64,000 nucleotides of DNA, taken from NCBI GenBank assembly GCA_022457155.1, contig JAJGOT010000033.1, positions 455,001-519,000 of the forward strand. The letters run 5' to 3'. The DNA comes from Cladopsammia gracilis. Lineage: Eukaryota; Cnidaria; Anthozoa; Scleractinia; Dendrophylliidae. This document shows positions 19,298 through 28,809 of this stretch, in pieces. The position numbers and the translations under genes were made by a program. The notes under the pieces are model-generated. The model did no database searches. It worked only from the letters and a program-made list of their open reading frames with translations, and was not told where the DNA came from. Numbering within the stretch: position 1 is the first letter of the stretch; the number at the start of each line of letters is the position of its first letter.

Positions 19298-21347
19298 TTC
19301 TTTGTCCGGTGTTGTTGATCTGTTTCAGTACGACGATACAGGTGAAACTGATTCTATAGATATATTAGATTTCAAGAGCGCTGATGTGATCGAGGATTCC
19401 TATCCTAAGCAGTCTGTTCAAGGCCGTATTGCCGTTTGCAAGGCTTGGTGGTTTAATAATTTGCAATTATCTGCTCTCGTAATTGGAGTTTTGTTGTATT
19501 GTTACATGATCCCGTTTGTGGCTTTACCCCCACCTTGTTACCTTAAGAATAACAGGAGTGCGTTAAACAATGCAGATTTCGTTGTCACGGCCATTAACGA
19601 GCTTTTATTGAATCGATGTGTGATAGAAGTATTTTCGAGACCTTTTTGTTGTAATCCTCTTTCCGTCGTGATAGGACGTAAGCGGCGTTTAGTTTTAGAC
19701 CTTAGTAGATCTGTTAATACTTTTGTTAAAAAGTTTAAGTTCAAATATGAAGGTCTTCCTACTCTAGCCGTTATGTTTCGAGATAATTTTTGGTTTTTCA
19801 CCTTCGACATTGAGTCGGGCTATCATCATCTGGACATTAATTCGAATTTTTGGAAATTTCTAGGCTTTTCATGGTCTTTCAACGGAGCCGTTAGGTATTT
19901 TGTTTTCAGAGTTTTGCCCTTCGGCCTGTCGTCAGCTTGTTATATTTTTACGAAGATGTTTAAACCCTTCGTCGCACGTTGGAGATCCTTTGGTATTTTT
20001 GCTATTGTGTATATTGACGATGGAATTTTCGCTTGCAGAACCTTATTAGATGCTCAGTCCGCTAGCACAATGGTTAGGTCTGATCTCCAGCTTTCTGGCT
20101 GGAAGGCGAACGAGAACAAATCCAATTGGGAACCCCGTCAGTTGGGGGAGTGGTAAGGGATTGTCATTGATACAATTCGAATGCTCTTTGTCATTCCTGA
20201 GAAGAAGATTGTGAAATTGAAGTCAGTCTTGTCCGGGCTTCTTCTTGAATTTCCTAATCTTCGAGTTAGGGACGTAGCTCGTGTTTCTGGATTCGTAATT
20301 TCTCTTACCGTTGCGTTAGGGCCTATTGCCAGATTATTTACCAGACAAATGTATTTATTCATTCAATTGCGGCACTCGTGGGACGATGTTCTTGTCGCAC
20401 CTGATGGAGTTTTACAGGAGTTGAAATTTTGGTTATCGCACGTAGAAGCCTTTAACGGCTATTCGATAAATAGACCTTTGTCGTCTAGCGCAGTTTTAAT
20501 CTGCGATGCCAGTGAGTCTGGCTATGGTGCTCATATCACTGTTCAGAGTTGTGAATGGAAGTTTTGTTCCGGTATGTGGAGTTCTGTTGAGCGTGCAAAG
20601 AGCTCTTCCTTTCGCGAGTTATTGGCTATTTTCTTAGCCTTGAAAAGCTTTCAGAGCTTTATCATAGGTAAGAAGATTAAGATCTTCTCAGATAATCAAA
20701 ATGTCGTTCGTATTGTACACAATGGGAGCAGTGTCACTCATTTGCAGCAGATTGCAGTTGATATTTTTAGTTTTTGCATGACTCACAGTGTGTCTTTTCA
20801 GGCTCAATGGATTCCCAGAGCTGACAACGAGCTGGCCGACTATTTAAGTCGTATCATTGATCCTGATGATTGGATGTTAAGTCCCGATTTGTTCAAGTTA
20901 ATCGCAGATAAGTGGGGTCCTTTCGATGTGGACAGGATGGCGAGCAGTTATAATTCACATTTGCCCCGTTTTAATTCTAAATTTTGGTGTCCTGGCACTG
21001 AGGCAGTGGATTGCTTCACGCAGGATTGGGGAAAAGAATGTAACAATTTTGTTTGTCCGCCCCCTTATCTAATTAGTGCAGTCTTATACCACATGGGAAC
21101 TTGTAAGGCTAAAGGCACTCTTGTTGTGCCAGAGTGGAAATCCGCGCCTTTTTGGCCATTGTTATGTTGTTTTGATCGCCCGTTTTTGTTTCAAGAATTT
21201 GTTAAGGATTTCTGTTATTTACCTAAATCACGCGACATGTTTCTTCCCGGTAGGGGTTCATCTTTGGTATATTCTAATAAGAAGTCCGTTTTCTCGGGCA
21301 CGCCCAAATTTAATGTTCTCGCTCTTCGATTGGATTTCGCCTGTTAG
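19149..21347 (+). pseudogene. Ngaro ORF2, reverse transcriptase / RNase H, interrupted by one stop
   Basis: One reading frame through 21347 apart from TAA at 20154-20156. Before the stop (335 codons): RT fingers/palm with LVLDLSRSVN, FDIESGYHHLDI (first catalytic Asp), LPFGLSSACYIFTK, and the YIDD box in IVYIDDGIFA near 20010. After the stop: EKKIVKLKSVLSGLL (RT thumb); RNase H motifs LICDASESGYGAH, FRELLAIFLALKS and IFSDNQNVVRI; then the conserved DIRS-order tail (GPFDVDRMAS, FVCPPPYLISAVLYH). The stop falls in the GEW-GIVIDT motif just after the YIDD domain. It is probably a single-base change, so this copy would not make full-length RT by itself. The start codon is uncertain because the frame overlaps ORF1. 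Confidence 0.88.
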
Positions 21348-21415
21348 GCGCGTTAGATTAGATTTCATGACTACACGTTTGTTCTTCCTTTTTTTGTTTT
21401 GTTTTTCTTATAGAC

Positions 21416-22402
21416 GTGTTTCAAGCGGGATTGTGGTCTCAGAGATTTCAGCCTATGTCTGACAAGTTAAAGAGTCTGGCCGACTCTCTTCCTGCTTTTG
21501 TGCTTGGCTCTAAAGCTCTGTCTTCAAATGTTAAGTACAAGAATGCATGGCTAAATTGGAAAAAGTGGGAAAGGGATAATGTAGGCTCTAATCAGTTTCC
21601 CGTTTCGCCCTTTTTGTTTTGTTTATATCTCAGAGAGAAAGTTGAGTCATGTAACTCTCCTGCACCTATTGAAGCCGCTGTTTATGCAGTTAGATGGGCC
21701 CACGAGATTGCCGGAATTAATTCCCCAACGGAATGCAGTCTTGTTAAGCAAGTTCTGGAAGCATCTAAACGTGTATTGGGGAAACCGGTAAAAGGGAAGC
21801 AGTCTGTTGATATTGATTTAATTACCAAAGTCGCAGAGAGATTCAACACTCCACAGGCCTCTCTATTTAACCTGAGAACCTGTTTTATATTTATTATAGC
21901 TTTTGCCGGTCTCATGCGTTGCGATGAAGTTATTCATGTTAAAAGAAGTCACGTTTCCTTTTTTCCTGACCATATGTCAATTTTTTGTCCAAAGCGCAAG
22001 AATGATCAACGTTCACAAGGGCATTACTTTTATTTCGCTAGGTCCGGCAAGATTACGTGTCCTGTTTCCATCACTGAAAAAATGTTATCTAGGCTACCCG
22101 ATAATCCAGATCAGCCTTTAGTTTGTAGACTTTCGTCTAAAGGCACTGCTCTTCAACATTCTATCACTTATTCTAGAGTCAGGGCAATTTTTCGGGAGAC
22201 TATAAGTATTTTTGTCAAAGATGTTAACAGTTATGGCACTCATAGTCTCAGAAAGGGCGGCGCTACCGCGTCAAGCGCGGCCGGTATTTCTGGCGAGTTT
22301 CTGGATAGACATGCCGGCTGGAAGTCCGTCAAATCTAAGGATAGTTATATAAACCTTAGTACTAATGATAAGTTGAAGGTACCCAGGGCGATCAATTTAT
22401 AG
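21416..22402 (+). CDS. Ngaro ORF3, tyrosine recombinase (328 aa)
   Basis: Intact frame 3' of RT/RNase H, in a different register. The N-terminal half is a core-binding-like helical region (NAWLNWKKWERDN, SPFLFCLYLREK). The catalytic domain has the first Arg in FAGLMRCDEVIHVKRSHV, HSLRKGGAT (H-x-x-R), RHAGW (His/Trp box) and the nucleophile Tyr in SKDSYI near the C-terminus. All catalytic residues expected of a tyrosine recombinase are present. It should integrate the circular cDNA intermediate of this element class. It ends 82 bp before B1. Confidence 0.9.
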   Translation: MFQAGLWSQRFQPMSDKLKSLADSLPAFVLGSKALSSNVKYKNAWLNWKKWERDNVGSNQFPVSPFLFCLYLREKVESCNSPAPIEAAVYAVRWAHEIAGINSPTECSLVKQVLEASKRVLGKPVKGKQSVDIDLITKVAERFNTPQASLFNLRTCFIFIIAFAGLMRCDEVIHVKRSHVSFFPDHMSIFCPKRKNDQRSQGHYFYFARSGKITCPVSITEKMLSRLPDNPDQPLVCRLSSKGTALQHSITYSRVRAIFRETISIFVKDVNSYGTHSLRKGGATASSAAGISGEFLDRHAGWKSVKSKDSYINLSTNDKLKVPRAINL

Positions 22403-22484
22403 AATTGTTTGTTGTTTTACAGCAGAAGATAGCAATTTTTCCCGCACGTTCGTTTCTCGTCTTTGTTTTCTTCTCTCGCTATGA

Positions 22485-22582
22485 TCCATAATGTCCATTA
22501 GGCACCCAGCACGAGTCACACTCCATAGTTGTCAAGTGTTTTCATTGGCGCTTAAGCGCGTTACGCGGAGGGTAGTTATGAA
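22485..22582 (+). repeat. Ngaro split repeat B1
   Basis: 98 bp from TCCATAATGTCCATTAGG to GGTAGTTATGAA, sharing its last AA with the first bases of A2. Confidence 0.9.
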
Positions 22583-22806
22583 TAATGCTTTTCAACGTAA
22601 CAACGAGGAGTTGAAAAGCTGTTTCATGACGATTCGTAGCATTCTTTTCACATTTGTGATAACCTTTTGTTCTTATTTATTCAAACAATAAAGGTTATGT
22701 AATTGTATTTGACGATACGCTATGAATATTTGTATAAATATAGATGTATAAGCGTTTTTTTGCTATCTCGCCTTTTGGACTGCCGTCGTCTGTGACCAAA
22801 CTTGTT
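22581..22806 (+). repeat. Ngaro split repeat A2
   Basis: 226 bp, same as A1 except for one extra T in the GCGTTTTTT run. Confidence 0.9.
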
Positions 22807-23008
22807 ACCAAAGTTAACGTAAAGTTAGTCTAAAGCTCTAATCCTCGGAGCTCGATACGCTGCATTCGATCGAGGAGTACGTTCCCGGGTTTTTTCTCCC
22901 AATGGGTTTTATTCCGGGTTTTCGTACCGGGCAGTGTATCATTGTTTTGTATTTCATTTGCATTTCACTTTCCTTACTGTATGCATATCTATCTTATAAA
23001 TTTAAATT

Positions 23009-23336
23009 ATTGTATTCTGTATTTTGAATCGATTTCGTTTCACCTTGTGCATTATTTAGCTAAAATATGTTGTCATTATGTATAAATTGTTTTGCCCAGA
23101 CAACTTGTAATAAGCGGGTCCATAGTGTACATTTATTAGGCACCCATGCCATTTATGTAGATCTTATAAAATCAATTAACGAATTTTGTAATTTTGATTA
23201 CGTTTAAGATCAATTGTATTTTTTGTTTTGAATCGTGTATTTTCGTTTCACTTTGTGCATTTAGCTAAACTATATTGTCATTATGTATTCTCGGACATCT
23301 TGTAATAAAGCTGGTCCATAATGTCCATTAGGCACC
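23009..23336 (+). repeat. Internal diverged repeat pair in the Ngaro 3' region
   Basis: About 23009-23147 and 23212-23336 share TTGTATT..GTTTTGAATCG, TTTCGTTTCAC.TTGTGCATT, TTGTCATTATGTAT, CTTGTAATAA and GGTCCATA.TG, and run into the TTAGGCACCCA motif. The second copy leads into B2. This suggests that B2 grew from a local duplication. Confidence 0.7.
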
Positions 23337-23412
23337 CAGCACGAGTCACACTCCATAGTTGTCAAGTGTTTTCATTGGCGCTTAAGCGCGTTACGCGGAG
23401 GGTAGTTATGAA
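23315..23412 (+). repeat. Ngaro right split repeat B2
   Basis: 98 bp identical in layout to B1. Host DNA (GCCCGACTTC) begins at 23413. Confidence 0.9.
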
Positions 23413-25299
23413 GCCCGACTTCACTACTCGAAGAGTTCTTGTTTCATTCTAACATGTTAATTTCGTATTCACATACATCGATTACTTAAACTCGGTAGGT
23501 GATTTTGAACTGAACACACTTTCGTCATGTTTGGCTTTTGTTTTAAAACATATTTGTCTCACTCTTAGGGGCATACATTAAAGCTACTAAAACAAAAAAA
23601 ATCAATATTCTCATAGCAAGGTCAACAGCATCAACAGAAATCCAAGATGGCGACCAAAAGGAGGGTATGAGAAGCAAACTTAAAGTGAAAGCTACCGTTC
23701 TATGCTTGCTATCATACATTTTATGATACTAAATAATCGAAGATTAAGATTATACAAGTTTCGTTTGTTCCTCTTAAGTGAGCCATACAACCCCCTTAGC
23801 TGATGGATTAAGACCCATGGTATCTTTAACGACCCCCGGGCCTCCCTTGAAAGGAGACATTGGTATCTTCTACGACCGCACCTCCCTTGCCCCCCCCCCC
23901 CCCCTAACCTTTCTCTCTTCTTTAAAGCTAAAGCATGGGCAACTGATCATAAATGAGTTAATATTACAGTTTTGTCCTGCCATACAGTTTACACCATGAC
24001 AAGAATAAGAAAGCATATAAACAACCTTTTGCATCTATATAAAATTATCTGTTTTATTATTGCTTCACAATGATGGTAGATATGTTGAATATAAATGAAC
24101 CTTCATACAAATAACAATGATTGCTCAATCATATGTCTGCACATGAATAACTTTAGTTGCCTTCACTCTAAGACTGTACATTAGCATCATGATATCTAAT
24201 ATTGACAAACGAAACTGATAATTGGATAGTAAGTCACTGTCAATAAATGATCTTATTCAAGCGGTTCCATGCTGCCCTGTACGCTTTCTTTTCATCTTAA
24301 TCCTATTCGGCCTGGGGGATTAACTTCTTTAATATGTATCCAAACGCCATCGGACTTTGTGACTTTTCCAAAAATTTATCTGGCAACAATTTCATATGAC
24401 AATTTTTTTGATCAGTGACTTGATGTTTCCATGGCAACAGGATTTTGACAGGCATGTTTTTTGAAATTTGCATATTTATACCTTTGAATGAAGAAAAACA
24501 ATGTTTATTGGTATAACTTTTGTATTTTTGCGTCATTTAGCGTTTATTTATCGGTTTTGATTAATTTTGCGTCAATTTGGACGGTTTTTAAGAAGTTTTA
24601 AAAAATTTCAGAAATCCAAGATGGCAGATCCAAGATGGCGGCCGTATAACTAATTACCTAATAACTACGTCATATGACGTCATCGTTCCATTATGCGGAC
24701 TGCAAGGGAGATAGTTTTGGACGTACTATGTACCCTCTAGGTTTCATTGTCATAGCCTTAATGTTCTTGAAGTTATGAAGGGGGGGATTGTGCCCCCCCC
24801 CCCCAGGCTGAGGAACTAAAAAAACGCCCAGGCTGAATAGGGTTAACTAAGATTTAAACGCCTCTTTAACGTTAAAGTGCGTTATCGGAATTGCAAGTTA
24901 AAAAAACTTAATGCAAGTCGTACAGCGTAACAGCCCCCTTAGTGCATGTAGCTCTTAGTGGAATTAAAATTTAAAAGATTAAAGGTTCCCTCTTTACGTA
25001 TTGACACACGACGTACGTCACAAAACTCGGCAGCATAGGTACATATATAGCAATATATTTGGGATTATTAAAAGCAAATTTAAATTAAACGTGTTCTTCC
25101 TTCCCAACAAACATTACATTTCCGATTCTTATTGTCCCCTTCAAGTTCAGCGCTTTGGGGATCATCAAAGCGCTGAACTTGATTTGATGCCTTTTCTTCT
25201 ACAATATCACTGGAGTTAAGTGAAACCGGGAAGGGCAAGAAACATTTATAAATAGAAAGCGCTCATTCGAATCCAGTTTAACATGGGCGGAAGAAACGT
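23413..25299. other. Spacer between the Ngaro element and gene B
   Basis: 3' flank of gene B. It contains a C run (23890-23904), a 542-bp TTAA-target element, an ACGTCATATGACGT palindrome near 24667-24680 inside that element, and a short inverted pair AAGTTCAGCGCTTTG / CAAAGCGCTGAACTT (about 25143 and 25166). No gene is recognised. Confidence 0.6.
24301..24842. mobile_element. 542-bp nonautonomous element with TTAA target
   Basis: Ends TCCTATTCGGCCTGGGGG and CCAGGCTGAATAGGG, flanked by TTAA (24297-24300 and 24843-24846). The interior has CCAAGATGGCGGCC and GACGTCATATGACGTCATCG and no open reading frame of note. Confidence 0.78.
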
Positions 25300-27244
25300 T
25301 TAATTATAATTATAACTATTTTCAATTTCTTTAATTTGGTTTACTATGGCTACTATCCGAACAATAACAATAACGATTATGATTAAACCGCCGATGATAG
25401 CAACTGTGTTCAAATTTCTGGCAGTTCTTGAGTTTTTTCGAGCTCCTTCGTAATCTCCCGCAGCATACGAGCTATCCACCTAGCAATATAAAATACAAAA
25501 AAAAAAAAACGGAGAGTATTTCAGTTCAATTTTAAGGCAGTTAAAAAATGAGAACACTTCAAAAAATAACAATTCTATAGCTTAAACAATTTGTCACAGT
25601 AAACACTATACAGAGAATTGTCTCTCTAAAATAAATTCGCCCGGGAACTCACATCCGCCTAACAGTGGTCTCCTCTTTCAGAGAGTTAAGGCCTGGTTCA
25701 CACGTGCGACGCAAATGCAAATGCAAATGCAAGCGCAAACGCAAGCGAACAAGTGCTTTTCACCTTGCGTTTGCGCTTGCGTTTGCGTTGAGCCCGGTTC
25801 ACACGTGTGAAACGCAAACGCAAGTGCAAATGCAAATGCAAGGAAATGAAAAATTTTCCATTCCTTGCGTTTGCATTTGCACTTACGTTTGCATTTGCGT
25901 CGCACGTGTGAACCAGGCTTAACTGTATGTATGCACGTGTGAACCAGGCTTAACTGTATGTATGCACGTGTGAACCAGGCTTAACTGTATGTATTTCCTA
26001 TTTGTTTTTCAAGCGGTTTTCACTTGAGTGTCAAAACTAACACTGCACGAAAAAAATGGATTTACATGGGTGGCAAAACAGTAGTGAACATGTAGTAAAG
26101 ATGACATTTGCACAACCTTGCTCATCTTTGCTGCAAATCAAAACTTGATGTTAATTGCACTTTATTTGCAAAGAAAGCAAAGCTGGTAAATTCCACATTT
26201 TCTTTATGTTTGCTTGGCATGGCAAAGATGAGCAAATATGAAATTTGCTTGGGGTAGCAAAGATATAGTAAATTTTCGCGCAGATGCATATTTACACCAC
26301 ATTTGCAAACAATTTGCACATGAGCAAAGATGCATGTTTACATTCACTTTACACCAAGTGCAAATTTGGTTCAAATTTAGAGGCTCAAATTTGCTACATA
26401 TTTGCTCAATGTGCAAACTTGAGTAAATCCATTTTTTCGTCCAGTGTAAATCAAAGTAGTCACTCTGGTCAATCGCAAGAGACACAGACAATCCAACAAA
26501 CCAATCATAATTGTAATTACAAGAAAGTTCAAAATTAATCAAATATTAAGGTGGCTTAGAACCCCTTCCCAATAATATAAAAATAATATAAAAGTGCGTG
26601 TTTTTCACCTTTTTTTAGTGAAAAAAAAAACATAAAAAATGCTAACAAAAGCATGAAAATGTTTAATTGTATGTTATTTTGCAACTCTAGCAAATTTCCG
26701 AAAATTAATATAAATAAGTTTGCGTGTACGTCCGAGGGTTAAGCACTTCAAGCTAAAATTAAAGGTTATAATGTTACTATTAATAGTAACCGGTTACATC
26801 ATAAAAGAGATCATAAGCTGTCCACCAATTAATGGGCATTTGTTTGAAGCTGTTATCATAGCATCGACTTATCAAGAATTGTAGTATTGATCCATCAAAG
26901 TGATGGAAAATGCTGGGAACAGATCTTAAACAGATCTTAAACAGATCTTAAACAGACTGAACTAAACTGACAACATAATGCTTATCTGGATAAAACTGAA
27001 TAGAATTTCTTACCTTATTGCTGTAGATAATAGCAGCTAAACCAACTGGCCATAAACAGCATAAACAGGAAAATATGGACAAAGCAAGCCAAGACGGTGG
27101 ACGGCGAGGAGCCGCAGGCAAGATGACAGTTGAGGTGGGCTAATAATATAGAATAAATGTAGTAAATAAGTAACATTCCAAAATTCCAATTCGATCCGGA
27201 AAAAGTGTAAGTATGAGCCACCTCGTGAATTATATTAAATTCCT

Positions 27245-27275
<31 letters not shown>

Positions 27276-28180
27276 TTCATTTATAAATAATATTTTTTAA
27301 GTGATATGATAGAGGGTATGTTCTAGACACAATCATTATATCGGTTGATCACTTAAAAAATGGCTGTCTCGTCTATAATGTAAAAGAACCACTAAGGACG
27401 TAACCAAACCATGGCTGTGAACACCTGCGGTGGCTGGTTTACATGCATTCGATTGTTCATGGGTGGGGTGGGGAGACCAACAACAGACTGACAGCGCCTG
27501 CCTTATTCTCGCATTATCACATTAAAGCGTCATGAGATGTATGTGCACTATATATTAGGTAGTCCTCATTCAAAAAAGAAGATGTGAAGAAATCATTTGC
27601 ATTTCTTGCGTCTTTAGGCACTTCTCTCGTGCGTTTTAAGGTTTAAACACTCACTTGCATAACAACGGTTGTACCAGTTTGCTGTCCCTGGACAGGCGGG
27701 TACGTTTGCAGTGGATAACCGGGTTGTGCAGGGCCTGGGTATCCAGGTTGTGCAGTGTATGGCTGCTGTACTGGGTAACTTTCCTTTTGAGTGTAACCAG
27801 ACTGAGCTGGGTAACCAGGTTGGCGTGGATAGCCGGACTGGGTCCTGTCATTTTTCTCCGTATAAGGTGGAAGCGAAGGTTCGTCTTAAAAAGATGAAGT
27901 TAGTTGGTTAGTTGAGGCTTATAAAATCTTCATGGAAATAAATCAACACAATCATCGCTTTGTAGTAGATCCTTCATTGTCAGTGTCAAAGTTCTGACGT
28001 TTGAGTTTGTGGATGAAATCCTACAGTGTAACCATTCAATTAAAACGCTTTTGAGAAGTAATTCCGAGTGACGCTGTTTGTTTAGTGATATTTCAATTTA
28101 AACGTTAGCTGACTCTTAGACATACCTTGAGCAATTTTCTCGTTGTTATCCATAACGTATTTGAATTTACTTCACTGGTT
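25300..28180 (-). CDS. Gene B: proline-rich CD225/dispanin membrane protein, 187 aa
   Basis: Minus-strand exons: 28126-28180 (ATG 28151-28153, MDNNEKIAQ), 27655-27884, 27014-27139 and 25300-25479 (stop 25300-25302). Junction phases are 1, 0, 0, and the lengths sum to an intact frame. The N-terminal exon has LPPY near residue 14 and then QPGYP/QSGYTQ units. Exon 3 gives STVILPAAPRRPPSW and a hydrophobic helix with FSCLCCLWPVG. Exon 4 gives VDSSYAAGDYEGARKNS, a second helix (TVAIIGGLIIIVIVIVRIV) and an Asn/Tyr-rich tail longer than in gene A. The GDYEGA motif and cysteine cluster place it in the CD225/dispanin family. Compared with A and D, the PPPY motif is LPPY. Gene C is its closest relative, including introns. 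Role unknown; a membrane-associated, palmitoylated protein is the family expectation. Confidence 0.86.
25690..25918. mobile_element. 229-bp MITE with TTAA target, intron 3 of gene B
   Basis: GGCCTGGTTCACACGTGCGA at the left is mirrored by CGCACGTGTGAACCAGGC at the right, with TTAA outside each end (25686-25689 and 25919-25922). The interior is made of GCAAATGC/GCAAACGC hexamer-like words that mirror each other, so most of the element can fold. A spurious 85-codon frame crosses it. Confidence 0.85.
25888..25990. repeat. 31-bp tandem repeat grown from the MITE end
   Basis: GCACGTGTGAACCAGGCTTAACTGTATGTAT-type unit repeated three times at a spacing of 31 bp (TTAA at 25919, 25950 and 25981). Each unit carries the outer 20 bp of the MITE plus 11 bp of flank. 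Confidence 0.88.
26008..26535 (-). repeat. CCAAT-rich foldback copy, split by another element
   Basis: GCGGTTTTCACTTGAGTGTCAAAAC continues, after the 26041-26446 insertion, with ATCAAAGTAGTCACTCTGGTC and ACAAACCAATCATAA. This matches the order in the full copy at 46760-47044 read on the other strand. Confidence 0.7.
26041..26446. mobile_element. 406-bp element with TAA target, inserted in an older repeat
   Basis: Ends CACTGCACGAAAAAAATGGA and TCCATTTTTTCGTCCAGTG, flanked by TAA (26038-26040 and 26447-26449). The interior is built from AAATTTGCTCA / TGCAAATTTG words. Removing it rejoins the CCAAT-rich repeat. Confidence 0.8.
27245..27282. repeat. (TTTA)n microsatellite
   Basis: About nine TTTA units in intron 2 of gene B. 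Confidence 0.9.
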
Positions 28181-28318
28181 CTACGAAAGATTAGAAGAAC
28201 AACTTGAATGCATGTTTAACATCACGTATTTTTTTAAATAAAATAAGTTTAAATAATCATTTTTGAGAACCACTGGCTTAACAGTATTTTAAATTACTGT
28301 CATTTGTTAAACTCTTAA

Positions 28319-28370
28319 TTACTTACTAACTTACTTACTTACTTACTTACTTTTTTTACTTACGTACGTC

Positions 28371-28435
<65 letters not shown>

Positions 28436-28442
28436 GTACTTA

Positions 28443-28474
<32 letters not shown>

Positions 28475-28480
28475 AACTTA
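28319..28480. repeat. (TTAC)n microsatellite, about 160 bp
   Basis: Long TTAC tract with a few interruptions (TTTTTTAC, GTACGTCC, TATAC). It is absent from the matching intron of gene C. Confidence 0.95.
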
Positions 28481-28743
28481 AATCACGGTATAATTTTCAT
28501 TACTCAAAACTTAAGGCCTAGGACTATAAACTATACTGAACTTTTCCAGTGTTAAGAAGTAATTCAGTCAACGTCCGAAAATGACAAGGTCTAGCTCTGA
28601 TTTGACCGATTGTAAGCGAAAGGAAATAAGAACGAGCTGTTTATGGCCAACATAGGAAACCAACATTATATCCCGGAATTTAAACAGTTGATCAGTAATT
28701 TCCCATCGAGGGCTCGTAGCCCCTCCCCGCCCCCCTCCCCCCA

Positions 28744-28746
28744 AAA

Positions 28747-28778
<32 letters not shown>

Positions 28779-28809
28779 AAAATAAAAATAAATAAATAAA
28801 TAAAATAAA
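28744..28809. repeat. (AAAT)n microsatellite
   Basis: About 16 TAAA units, preceded by CCCCTCCCCCC. Confidence 0.95.

Larger units (their letters stand above)
18245..23412 (+). mobile_element. Ngaro-type (DIRS order) tyrosine-recombinase retrotransposon with split direct repeats
   Basis: A complete-looking 5.17 kb element laid out A1 - gag-like ORF - RT/RNase H - tyrosine recombinase - B1 - A2 - unique - B2. A1 (18245-18469) matches A2 (22581-22806) with one extra T. B1 (22485-22582) matches B2 (23315-23412). This A-B-A-B split-direct-repeat order is diagnostic for Ngaro/PAT elements; DIRS1 proper has inverted repeats. A1 starts and B2 ends with the shared AA, the likely recombination core, and no flanking target duplication is seen, as expected for tyrosine-recombinase integration. 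The repeats are almost identical, so the copy is probably young, although the RT frame holds one stop. It sits between the gene A leader region and gene B. Confidence 0.92.

Noticed and set aside
25665..25922. 85-codon Lys/Cys-rich frame
   Set aside because: Lies wholly inside a foldback MITE composed of GCAAATGC words.
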